Shown one piece after another: positions 8,201 through 14,736 of a stretch of 22,841 nt of DNA (the stretch's first letter is position 1; each line of letters starts with the position of its first letter). A model generated the notes under the pieces. It saw only the letters and a program-made list of their open reading frames with translations. It did not search any database and had not been told where the DNA came from. The translations under genes and the position numbers were made by a program. This stretch comes from GCA-2718595 sp963935005. Lineage in GTDB: Bacteria > Gemmatimonadota > Gemmatimonadetes > Longimicrobiales > Gaopeijiaceae. Location of the stretch: assembly GCA_963935005.1 (NCBI GenBank), contig CAWWAX010000017.1:1-22841 (forward strand), in the 5' to 3' direction.

Positions 8201-8393
8201 CTTTGATGGTCCTACTTATTATGTGGTGCAATCCAGGACGTCCGTTGGCCGTAGGAGGACCCTCAAAGAAAACGAAGCTCTCCCCTTCTAAATTCGACTC
8301 TAAACTTTTCCGAAAAAGATCTTCTTTCGTCCAACTAGAAAGTATCTCCTCCTCTAATTCGAGAATTGTCTTGGGAACTTCCCGATATCGCAT
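5220..8393 (-). CDS. ileS: Isoleucyl-tRNA synthetase, eukaryote-like type 2
   Basis: Charges tRNA-Ile with isoleucine in the cytosol. At 1057 residues it is longer than the roughly 940-residue type 1 enzyme and has type 2 marks. The HIGH motif appears as GLHH (about 54-57) in PPTANGRPGLHH, followed by GWDTHGLPVE, the CP1 editing segment GTGIVHLAPAFGSDDY (about 320-335) and KMSKSRGN (600-607). Cysteine pairs CPRC (about 181-184), CWRC (about 397-400) and CSLC (about 510-513) suggest bound zinc. Type 2 enzymes usually tolerate mupirocin better than type 1, a family generality and not shown here. I chose the ATG at 8393 (AAGG 9 bases upstream); an in-frame TTG directly before it (8396) is the alternative. 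It lies between yggS (72-bp gap) and rluD. I see no T-box-like leader. Confidence 0.96.
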   Translation of the reverse strand: MRYREVPKTILELEEEILSSWTKEDLFRKSLESNLEGESFVFFEGPPTANGRPGLHHIISRTIKDLVCRFRTMEGFRVTRIAGWDTHGLPVEIEAEKKLNISGKPEIENYGIEKFNQVCRDSVFTYKDEWERLSERIGYWLDYDRPYVTFHNDYIESVWWILSRLAEKDLLYRGHKSVPFCPRCGTGLSSHEVAQGYRDIEDPSLYFLCPWITENGDPDPEERNFLVWTTTPWTVPSNAGLALHPDLEYLQVQKDGQTLIIAEDRLEAVLGEDVEVERRYKGSDLSGVRYARPLEIVDVEEERDKGWFVVNEDFVSSEDGTGIVHLAPAFGSDDYAAGQRYGLPMLKPVDETGSFATGLDLVGGMFVKDADEVLIQALQDKGNLFRHYKEIHSYPHCWRCESPLIYMARESWFAATSKLREQMLTGNQDVNWVPAEIGQGRMGEWLKGNVDWALSRERYWGTPLPVWVCDEEQEHCQWIGSFQELEERAGNLGSDFDPHRPYIDELSWDCSLCEGTMKRTPEVIDAWFDSGAMPYAQWNYPFKNEEQFQAHFPADFICEGLDQTRGWFYSLMAISSMLGKEVPFKNVIVNGLILDSEGQKMSKSRGNAVDPWDAISTHGVDAIRWYLITSSNPWMPKRYDDAAVQEGSRRFLDTLLNTYKFFTLYANAEDWKPSEEPERESQELNLLDVWVRSRLDSVIRKVRSELNEYQLTRAYRALGEFVSEDLSNWYVRRSRPRFWGNLDESDTQQAFQTLWDCLRKVCLLAAPVTPFISDWIFRGLTGDSVHTQEFPKVTEQDHDSDLQAEMEIARVLVSMGRSLREEVRIKVRQPLKRIIAMVPSDIRPRKEILRLIQDELNVKRVDFSDSKDGLFYLTAKANYEVLGPRFGGMTESVASVIRGLSSSEIENHQEGNLISIEVDGQQVELGRQDFKVMEQAHGELVLKSERDYLVAIDPMIDEALQVEGWARELVNRIQRFRKDSGLLITDRISLALSSDELIVKAAEQYKEFICTETLTIEWEIQSTPYDVSKYDNVKIVEIDDFEVTIALRRKADPSPRQ

Positions 8394-8420
8394 CAAATCC
8401 TACCTTATTGTTTTTGACAA

Positions 8421-8449
8421 TTGATAATTAACTTTTTTCTTTGTTCCAA
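8421..8449 (-). promoter_or_regulatory. Possible promoter of ileS
   Basis: On the minus strand TTGGAA (8444-8449) and TATCAA (8421-8426) are separated by exactly 17 bases. Each matches 4 of 6 consensus positions, and the spacing to the ileS start leaves a short leader. The surrounding gap is very AT-rich, so similar pairs arise by chance. Confidence 0.3.
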
Positions 8450-8465
8450 AGAATGAAGACTTTCC

Positions 8466-9170
8466 TTAGCTTGGCCTTCCAAAAAGTGCTGTCCCCAAAC
8501 GAATCATCGTACTACCTTCTTCGATCGCGATTTCAAAGTCATTAGACATCCCCATCGACAGTACTTGCCCAGCGGACTCACCCGCATTGGATAAGTCCTG
8601 CTGTAGTTCTCGAACCGTCCTAAAGGTATTCCTCAAGGTCCTGACATCATCAGTCAGTGGTGCCATAGTCATGAATCCAGCCACCTTCAGACCTGGTAAG
8701 TTCAGCGCACCATACAAATCCTCGTCCATATCAGGAACGATAAATCCTCCTTTTGTGCCTTCCCTAGAGGCATTAATCTGCAATAACACCTGCTCTATTC
8801 TTCCAGATTGAACCGCTTTGGCCGACAATTTATTCGCCAATTTCAAGGAATCTATCGAATGAATAAAATCTACCGTACCCAGCACAGACGAAATCTTACG
8901 ACTCTGAAGATGACCTATCATATGCCAGCGGATTCTATCATTCTTTACGGCTTCCTGTTTCGCCTTCAACTCAAGTATTCGATTTTCACCTAGATCGAAA
9001 ACCTCAAACTTGAGAACTTCTAAAATAGCTGATACTGGATGAGATTTAGTCACCGCTACGAGAGTTATATCTTCTAAACTACGATCACTCTGCTCTGCAG
9101 CTCTCTCAATTTTCTCCAAAACATTCGGCATAGCTCTTGCGAGCCGGGATCTATACATAGCTTGACTCAT
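8466..9170 (-). CDS. yggS: YggS/PROSC-family pyridoxal phosphate homeostasis protein
   Basis: This 234-residue cytosolic protein of the YggS/PLPHP family binds pyridoxal phosphate without a known catalytic reaction and balances B6 vitamers and amino-acid pools. It is a single TIM-barrel domain. The PLP lysine is K42 in LVAVTKSHP. Family segments follow in order: LGENRILE, WHMIGHLQSRK, IHSIDSLKLA, LLQINASREGTKGGF, LKVAGFMTMAPL and the phosphate-binding SMGMSNDFEIAIEEGSTMIRLGTALFG near the end. The start is uncertain: the ATG at 9170 has GGAAGGAA almost touching it, whereas the Met at codon 5 (9158) has the same purine run about 13 bases upstream. The second choice would put the lysine at position 38, closer to E. 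coli YggS (K36). It lies just after the tonB terminator and ahead of ileS. Confidence 0.94.
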   Translation of the reverse strand: MSQAMYRSRLARAMPNVLEKIERAAEQSDRSLEDITLVAVTKSHPVSAILEVLKFEVFDLGENRILELKAKQEAVKNDRIRWHMIGHLQSRKISSVLGTVDFIHSIDSLKLANKLSAKAVQSGRIEQVLLQINASREGTKGGFIVPDMDEDLYGALNLPGLKVAGFMTMAPLTDDVRTLRNTFRTVRELQQDLSNAGESAGQVLSMGMSNDFEIAIEEGSTMIRLGTALFGRPS

Positions 9171-9198
9171 TTCCTTCCATCACTTTGGAAAATAATTC

Positions 9199-9236
9199 AA
9201 AAAAAAACCTCGCCAGCTCCACAGCCGGCGAGGTTT
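9199..9236 (-). terminator. Rho-independent terminator of the exbB-exbD-exbD-tonB operon
   Basis: Read on the minus strand, AACCTCGCCGGC pairs with GCTGGCGAGGTT (12 bp with one mismatch) around the loop TGTGGA and is followed by an uninterrupted run of nine T. It starts 34 bp after the tonB stop and ends only 28 bp before the yggS start codon. Confidence 0.92.
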
Positions 9237-9269
9237 CTCCTACAGAGAGCACTCCTCAGGCTCAGTCCG

Positions 9270-9962
9270 CTACCTGACCTGGAATGTAATCGGTATCTGT
9301 ACCCATACTGGAACAACTTGATCACGATTCAGAGCTGGAGTGAATTCGTAGACTGATGCCACACGCAGTGCCGCGTCATCCAATTGGGCATTACCAGAAC
9401 TGTTGGCAATCCTGTTATCAATCACCCTGCCCTGCTCATTTATGAAAAACCATACTAATACCTGACCACCAATCCCCGCATCACGAAGGATAGGAGGATA
9501 GCCTCTCTCCATTGCCTGAATCACCGTACTTCTATTCCTGATTTCAGGCCGTACAGTCATAGGTGTAAACGTTGGTGCCGCCGCTATATCTACCCTGGTC
9601 TCTGTCGGTGGAGGTGGTAAATCCTCTACTGGATTATCCTCAAATGTCGTAGGAGCAATAGTTATATCTTCATCTACAGTGGCAGTCGCGATAACAGGAG
9701 TCGCTGGCCTAGAAATAGCTTCTGGCGGCGGCGGAATTTCAATCTCTGGTGGCAACTCTATGGCTTCCAATTCTTCAGCTGAGAACGAGACGTCTTCAGC
9801 TGTTAGTGTGGGCCAGAATTGAAAGAGAGCTACATGAACAAATGTTGCGACGATCATGGATCCCCAAAACCAAGAATCAAAGCTTCTTTTAAATAAATCA
9901 TTCGCCGTTTCCGAAGAAGCTGTTCTTTCTTCGCTCATAAGACTGGTATCGTCAGCGTTCAT
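9270..9962 (-). CDS. tonB: TonB-family energy transducer
   Basis: Spans the periplasm and carries proton-motive energy from the ExbB-ExbD complex to TonB-dependent outer-membrane transporters. At 230 residues it has the classical layout: a cytoplasmic tail of about 30 residues, one membrane anchor (about 31-50, SWFWGSMIVATFVHVALFQF), a proline/glutamate-rich periplasmic stretch (LPPEIEIPPPPEAISRP, DLPPPPTE), and a C-terminal TonB domain with YPPILRDAGIGGQV, NEQGRVID, LDDAALRVASVYEFTPA and a terminal IPITFQVR strand. Its ATG overlaps the exbD stop by 4 bases (ATGA), so translation is probably coupled. It is the last gene of the cassette, with the terminator 34 bp beyond. No TonB-dependent receptor is visible in the window, so the cargo is unknown. 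Confidence 0.94.
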   Translation of the reverse strand: MNADDTSLMSEERTASSETANDLFKRSFDSWFWGSMIVATFVHVALFQFWPTLTAEDVSFSAEELEAIELPPEIEIPPPPEAISRPATPVIATATVDEDITIAPTTFEDNPVEDLPPPPTETRVDIAAAPTFTPMTVRPEIRNRSTVIQAMERGYPPILRDAGIGGQVLVWFFINEQGRVIDNRIANSSGNAQLDDAALRVASVYEFTPALNRDQVVPVWVQIPITFQVR

Positions 9963-10408
9963 CGTCTTTCCCTCGTCATTCGTTGCTCAAGCTCGGTTGC
10001 AAAAACCACTCTCATTACCCCAGCTGCTACTAACTGTTGCTGCAACAGATCGATGGTCGAATACCTCACCTCTCTATCCGAACGTATCGAAATAACCAAA
10101 GCTCGATCTGAGGCTGCATACAATGGGCCTACAGTAGTAGCAACGTCCGTCATAGCAAACGGTCTGTCGTTAATGAAGATGTCCCCGTTTCTTTCTACCC
10201 AGATATTTAAAATATTCTTAATTTTTTCATCAATCTTCTGAGTAGCTTCAGCCTCTGGCCATTCAATGGGTCTATCCCTGTCTTTCTGGAATACTGTGGA
10301 CACCATGAAAAAAATCAGGAGAAGAAAAGCGATATCTGCCATCGACGAAGACGGTACTTCGGAAGAAGTCTTAGACTTCCTTGAAAATCCTCCACTCTTA
10401 ATTGGCAT
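9959..10408 (-). CDS. exbD: ExbD/TolR-family biopolymer transport protein (second copy in operon)
   Basis: Inner-membrane partner of ExbB in the proton-driven TonB motor. It has 149 residues with a cytoplasmic basic N-terminus, one membrane helix (about 25-43) and a periplasmic domain. The helix begins SSSMADIAFLLLIFFM, where D25 is the conserved proton-conducting aspartate. The periplasmic part contains NILNIWVERNGDIFINDRPF and ends ATELEQRMTRERR. It starts 4 bases after the preceding exbD stop and overlaps tonB by 4 bases at its end. The N-terminal block is almost identical, even at synonymous positions, to the neighbouring exbD, while the periplasmic domains differ strongly. The pair may form a heteromeric ExbD unit, as inferred for other FCB-group ExbB-ExbD-ExbD-TonB cassettes. 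Confidence 0.92.
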   Translation of the reverse strand: MPIKSGGFSRKSKTSSEVPSSSMADIAFLLLIFFMVSTVFQKDRDRPIEWPEAEATQKIDEKIKNILNIWVERNGDIFINDRPFAMTDVATTVGPLYAASDRALVISIRSDREVRYSTIDLLQQQLVAAGVMRVVFATELEQRMTRERR

Positions 10409-10412
10409 AGCC

Positions 10413-10838
10413 TTAACCCTCTAGGATCTGAAGTGATATTCTCTCTGCACCTGCAGTATGGAGAGCGTCAAGAACGTCTACCATAAATCTATAAGGTGCA
10501 TCTGGGTGGGTCTTAACAGCTGCAATGAGATTGTCATTGCCGGCAACATCTTGACGCCAAATCGATTCTACGTCTGCAGGACGCACCTGTTGAACCTGTG
10601 GACTCTCACCTCTCTTGACCTCGACAATTCCACTGGGTTGAATAACTATATGGAGAATATTCCTCTGACTAACAGCAACATCCTCACCTTGCTCTGGAAG
10701 AACTATCGCTAATCCCGCGTCTTTGGGAAAAGTGGTTGTTACCAGAAAGAAAACCAGAAGAAGGAAAGCGATATCTGCCATCGATGAAGACGGTACTTCA
10801 TCACTTACTTTGGATTTTTTTTTGCCCATCACTGCCAT
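10413..10838 (-). CDS. exbD: ExbD/TolR-family biopolymer transport protein (first copy in operon)
   Basis: A 141-residue bitopic inner-membrane protein and motor component with ExbB. It starts with a basic stretch (GKKKSK), then DEVPSSSMADIAFLLLVFFL, where D22 in the helix is the expected proton-path residue. The periplasmic domain reads NILHIVIQPSG and ends AGAERISLQILEG, typical of ExbD/TolR. The ATG has GAGAGGG 7 bases upstream. It follows exbB after an unusually long 125-bp gap and precedes the second exbD by 4 bases. Its periplasmic domain is quite unlike that of the second copy, which suggests distinct roles rather than redundancy. Confidence 0.92.
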   Translation of the reverse strand: MAVMGKKKSKVSDEVPSSSMADIAFLLLVFFLVTTTFPKDAGLAIVLPEQGEDVAVSQRNILHIVIQPSGIVEVKRGESPQVQQVRPADVESIWRQDVAGNDNLIAAVKTHPDAPYRFMVDVLDALHTAGAERISLQILEG

Positions 10839-10963
10839 TCTGAAACCCTCTCGTTTATGCTTTTATGTATCCAGCAAAGCGGTTGAAAACCAACAACTCA
10901 TCCAAACTACAGTATTTGTAATCCTCTAAGATAGAGTAGTATTTTTCTTGACAATTTCCCTAA

Positions 10964-11653
10964 TCATTCAGAGCCAAAACCGTCGCTGACTTCCGAAGCT
11001 ACAAAACTCGTCTTCGTACCGCCCCCGTGCGTATACGCGACATCCAAAACTTTTTGTGCTCCTTGCTCCATCTGCATAATCAGGTCATCAATCCGGGTTA
11101 CAAAAAAGTTGTATCCTATGTTGACTGGAATAGCAATCAGTAGCCCTGTCGCAGTAGTAAGTAGCGCAACCTTGATTCCTCCAGCCACAAGAGTAGGATC
11201 CACGTCTCCTGCTGCTTCAATTGCAGCAAAAGCCAAGATCATACCGACGACTGTCCCCAAAAATCCCATCAGGGGAGCAACGTTAGCTATAGTTGCTAGA
11301 ATAACCAATCCACGCTCAAGAAAACCCAATTCTATAGTCCCAGTGGTACGTATGGCGGAAGCCAATTCCTTACCATCGTCACCCTGATTTATTCTCCTTA
11401 AGCCTGCAACCAGGATCGCTGCTGCCGGGCCGGGCCGGGTGGCTGCAATATCTAGTGCTTCTGTTATTCTCCCTTCCTCAGCAAATTCTTCCACTTCCAA
11501 AAGAACTTTTCTCGTATTTCTATGAGCAATATATAGCGTCCAAGTCTTCGCGATCATCACCCCTAGGGCTATTAGGGAACACATGACCAATGGATACATC
11601 ATTAGGCCACCATCAGAAAAAAGCGAGAGCAAATGATATTGACTAGAATCCAA
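10964..11653 (-). CDS. exbB: MotA/TolQ/ExbB proton channel family protein
   Basis: Inner-membrane scaffold of the TonB energising complex. It has 229 residues with three membrane helices: about 17-37 (MMYPLVMCSLIALGVMIA), about 122-145 (ANVAPLMGFLGTVVGMILAF) and about 160-185 (IKVALLTTATGLLIAIP). The second and third helices carry the FLGTVVGM and LLTTATGLLIAIP family signatures with the conserved threonines of the proton path. The start is TTG at 11653 with a strong AAGGAG 6 bases upstream; the next in-frame ATGs lie 17-18 codons further in and would cut into the first helix. It opens the exbB-exbD-exbD-tonB cassette. A 151-bp gap separates it from cdaA and holds a possible -10 box (TATACT, 11694-11699, minus strand) but no convincing -35. 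Confidence 0.93.
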   Translation of the reverse strand: MDSSQYHLLSLFSDGGLMMYPLVMCSLIALGVMIAKTWTLYIAHRNTRKVLLEVEEFAEEGRITEALDIAATRPGPAAAILVAGLRRINQGDDGKELASAIRTTGTIELGFLERGLVILATIANVAPLMGFLGTVVGMILAFAAIEAAGDVDPTLVAGGIKVALLTTATGLLIAIPVNIGYNFFVTRIDDLIMQMEQGAQKVLDVAYTHGGGTKTSFVASEVSDGFGSE

Positions 11654-11804
11654 TCCGAACTCCTTATTGTAGTTGTCCAGCTTGCCTTGTTTCAGTATAA
11701 CCTAGCAAACCTTGAGAATGGCGACAATTTAGTGCCGTTTCACAAAAATTTCTATAGTCTTAAGAAAAATGATTCTAAACGGATCTATCAAAACTGGCTA
11801 GCCC

Positions 11805-12575
11805 CTAAGTATCTGAAGGATGATCTAGTAAAGCTTTCCCCAGAATTTCTCTAAGTTCAGAAGTTTCTATTTTAGTCTGTAGACGACCTTCTCTAGCAAC
11901 AGAAACTGCTCCAGTTTCCTCGCTGACAACTATTACTATAGCATCGGTCTCTTGGCTTAAGCCAACGGCTGCTCTATGCCTTGTGCCAAGCTTCCCATGC
12001 TGCATTCGTATCTTTCCCAGGGGAAGGATGGCTCCGGCCGCTCTAATCTCATTGCCCGCAATGACTACAGCCCCATCGTGCAACGGGCTTCCTGGCGTGA
12101 AAATTGTTTGCAGTATTTCTGAGGAAACCCTAATCTTCTCCCTACTTCCTGTCTCTCCATAATCGTCCAAAGAAATTTGTCTTTCGATGGCAATAATGGC
12201 CCCGATTCTTTTCCCGGCCAGAACTTTGATGGCTGAGACGATTTTTTCGATCAGCAAATCCTCTGGCCTTATTTTAGGCTCACGAAACCACCTATTTTCC
12301 CCCAAACTACTGAGCGCAGTCCTAAGTTCCGGCTGAAAAACTACCAAAGCTGCAATGACACCGTACTGGAACACCGTCTCGAGCAAGTACTCAAGAAGTT
12401 CCAGATTCAATAGTTGGGAAAAAAGATAAATACTCGCTAGAACCAGGAGGCCCATCAGAATCTGCATTGCCCTGGTTCTCTGAATTACCAGTAGAATACG
12501 AAAAAACAACAAAGCAACTAATAAAATTTCTAAAACTTCAGGCCAATCGGGAATAAAAATCCTTAGCTGTTCCAC
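11805..12575 (-). CDS. cdaA: Diadenylate cyclase CdaA (c-di-AMP synthase)
   Basis: Condenses two ATP into the second messenger c-di-AMP at the inner face of the membrane. The 256 residues comprise three N-terminal membrane helices (about 14-32, 38-55, 68-80) and a DAC domain. Catalytic motifs are intact: DGA in SPLHDGAVVI (167-169) and RHR in LGTRHRAAVGLSQETDA (199-201). The start is GTG at 12575 with a poor ribosome-binding site, 20 bp after the ftsH stop, so expression probably depends on coupling to ftsH. In many bacteria cdaA sits with cdaR-glmM or folP; neither is here. Which phosphodiesterase degrades its product cannot be seen. c-di-AMP usually controls potassium and osmolyte uptake and wall homeostasis. 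Confidence 0.95.
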   Translation of the reverse strand: MEQLRIFIPDWPEVLEILLVALLFFRILLVIQRTRAMQILMGLLVLASIYLFSQLLNLELLEYLLETVFQYGVIAALVVFQPELRTALSSLGENRWFREPKIRPEDLLIEKIVSAIKVLAGKRIGAIIAIERQISLDDYGETGSREKIRVSSEILQTIFTPGSPLHDGAVVIAGNEIRAAGAILPLGKIRMQHGKLGTRHRAAVGLSQETDAIVIVVSEETGAVSVAREGRLQTKIETSELREILGKALLDHPSDT

Positions 12576-12595
12576 TAGACTAATCGCCCAGTATG

Positions 12596-14602
12596 TCAGT
12601 CAGAGATTTTCTCATCCGAACTATCCTCCTCAATATCCTGTTCTGTAGAAGATGACTCGATAGACTCCTTAGGACAATCCTCAGTGCTCTCAATATCCTG
12701 TCCATCCATATCTTTTTCCTCTTCTAAAGGAGGTAAAGATTTCCCTTCGTTCAATAAACAAATCTCATCTGCATTTAGCGTTTCCCTTTCCAACAAAGCC
12801 TTCGCTAAAGATTCGAGCAAATGCTCATGTTCTTTCAAAATCTCGCGAGTATTCTCAAGAGACTCATCTAGAATTCTTTTAATCTCTTGGTCCACTTGTT
12901 GTGCTTTATGCTCTGAGACTTCTCGACGCTGTCCCAACTCTCTTCCCAGGAAAACTTCTTGTTCGTTCTGTCCAATGGTCATCAAACCAATCACCTCGGA
13001 CATGCCGAAGCGAGTTACCATTTGACGAGCCATCGCCGTGGCTCTCTCAATGTCATTACCTGCTCCAGTTGTAATCTTCTCTGGTCCAAAAATCATCTCC
13101 TCCGCAACTCGACCCCCAAAAAGCATACAGAGCTGGCCTTCCAACCATTCCTTAGTGTACGTGTGACGATCCTCTTTAGGTAAACTAGCTGTAATCCCCA
13201 ATGCTCGACCTCGTGGTACTATAGTAACTTTGTGTAGCGGATCTAAACCTGGGAGACGAAGTCCCACCACGGCATGTCCTGCCTCGTGATAAGCGGTGAG
13301 TTCTCTTTCCGAGTCAGTCAGCACCATACTTCTCCTCTCAGCCCCCAGCATGACTTTGTCCTTAGCATCTTCGAAATGCTTCATCTCCACCTTATCACTG
13401 TCATCCCTGGCAGCCAGGAGGGCTGCTTCGTTACAAATATTTTCCAAATCGGCACCGCTCAATCCTGGAGTTCCTTTCGCTACTACCTTCAGATCTACAT
13501 CACTGTCCAGGGGAAGTTTTTTCGCATGCACCCCAAGAATACCTTCTCTACCCCTCAGGTCAGGAGAATCCACTACAACCTGTCGATCAAATCGCCCAGG
13601 CCTTAGAAGTGCTGGATCCAGAACGTCTGGACGATTTGTAGCCGCTAGAAGGATTACACCAGCGTTCGTCTCGAAACCATCCATTTGTACTAGCAACGCA
13701 TTGAGAGTTTGCTCTCGCTCATCATGACCCCCACCTAGACCAGCACCTCTATGTCTACCAACAGCGTCAATTTCATCAATAAACATTATACAAGGAGCGT
13801 TTTCCTTGCCCTGCTCAAAGAGGTCTCTTACCCGAGAAGCGCCCACGCCAACGAACATTTCCACGAAATCAGAACCTGACATCTGAAAAAAAGGACGCTC
13901 TGCCTCACCAGCAACGGCACGGGCTAACAACGTTTTTCCTGTTCCTGGAGGACCTACTAAAAGCACTCCCTTCGGAAGTCTGCCACCCAACCTAGCGAAT
14001 TTCTCAGGATCGCGGAGGAATTCAATTATCTCCTGAAGTTCTGTCTTTGCTTCTTCAGCTCCTGCGACATCATCGAAAGTAACCTTAGGGGTGTCGGGAG
14101 AAATAAGTTTGGCTTTGGACCGCCCAAATTGAAAAGCCTTGTTCCCTCCTGCCTGCATGGTTCGAAAAATCCAAATCCAAAAAGCCAGGAAGAGTAGCCA
14201 CGGTAGCACACCTAAGAGTATTGATCCCCATCCTTGGGTTTCCAATCTTCCAGAGATCTCCACATTCTGCTGTTCTAATTCATCCAATAGCTGAGCATTC
14301 ATCTCGCCTGGAAGCATCGTCGTGAATTCCTGAAAGTCTTCCCCATTAGAAACATAGGGCACTCGTAATTCGCCCTCTATTCTTCTGCTCTCTATAACTA
14401 CCACTCCCACAATGTTGTCTCTAGCCAGCTGATCCCTGAATTCAGTGTAGGTGAACTCGGCAATCCCATTCTCCTGACTATTAAACAATTGGGTTGACAT
14501 TAGAAGCACAAGGAATAACAGAACCATGAGAGCACTATTTTTGGACAGCCTAGTCATGAGTGAACTCTCAGTAGATTTCGGTGTTTGATTTTTTTCCGTC
14601 AT
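12596..14602 (-). CDS. ftsH: ATP-dependent zinc metalloprotease FtsH
   Basis: Membrane-anchored AAA+ protease that extracts and degrades misfolded membrane proteins and regulatory proteins. It has 668 residues: helix 1 (about 24-41), a periplasmic domain, helix 2 (about 128-147), then the AAA+ module with Walker A GPPGTGKT (217-224), pore loop MFVGVGASRVRDLF, Walker B FIDEID (274-279) and the arginine fingers in RPGRFDRQ. The protease domain carries the zinc motif HEAGH (439-443). The C-terminus ends in a long acidic serine-rich tail (about 630-668) beyond the folded protease. The ATG at 14602 lacks a clear Shine-Dalgarno sequence; the leader is AT-rich. A 134-bp gap separates it from tilS upstream, leaving room for a promoter, but I could not define one. 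Confidence 0.97.
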   Translation of the reverse strand: MTEKNQTPKSTESSLMTRLSKNSALMVLLFLVLLMSTQLFNSQENGIAEFTYTEFRDQLARDNIVGVVVIESRRIEGELRVPYVSNGEDFQEFTTMLPGEMNAQLLDELEQQNVEISGRLETQGWGSILLGVLPWLLFLAFWIWIFRTMQAGGNKAFQFGRSKAKLISPDTPKVTFDDVAGAEEAKTELQEIIEFLRDPEKFARLGGRLPKGVLLVGPPGTGKTLLARAVAGEAERPFFQMSGSDFVEMFVGVGASRVRDLFEQGKENAPCIMFIDEIDAVGRHRGAGLGGGHDEREQTLNALLVQMDGFETNAGVILLAATNRPDVLDPALLRPGRFDRQVVVDSPDLRGREGILGVHAKKLPLDSDVDLKVVAKGTPGLSGADLENICNEAALLAARDDSDKVEMKHFEDAKDKVMLGAERRSMVLTDSERELTAYHEAGHAVVGLRLPGLDPLHKVTIVPRGRALGITASLPKEDRHTYTKEWLEGQLCMLFGGRVAEEMIFGPEKITTGAGNDIERATAMARQMVTRFGMSEVIGLMTIGQNEQEVFLGRELGQRREVSEHKAQQVDQEIKRILDESLENTREILKEHEHLLESLAKALLERETLNADEICLLNEGKSLPPLEEEKDMDGQDIESTEDCPKESIESSSTEQDIEEDSSDEKISD

Positions 14603-14736
14603 ATTTATTTAAGAAACCATTTAAATTGTCATTGCTACCATCACAAACTCGCTATATGTAGCAAATTAAGGAAGTTTTTTTCACTAAACACTACAATCAG
14701 ATCTATAATAATGTCCCTTCCAAGTGCCACTAAGCC

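Noticed and set aside
8437..8453. Inverted repeat TTCTTTG-TTC-CAAAGAA between ileS and yggS as a terminator
   Set aside because: The stem is A/T-rich with a 3-base loop, and on the strand that matters it is followed by A residues, not T, so it is unlikely to terminate yggS transcripts.
8394..8465. T-box leader upstream of ileS
   Set aside because: The gap is only 72 bases, with no specifier stem, no T-box consensus and no terminator; T-boxes need about 200 bases.
11654..11804. Well-defined promoter for exbB
   Set aside because: A TATACT -10-like box exists (11694-11699), but the nearest TTGTCG is 22 bases away, too far for confidence.
12576..12595. Missing folP between ftsH and cdaA as evidence of a deletion
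   Set aside because: The junction is a clean 20-bp gap with no remnant of a gene, and this order varies between lineages.
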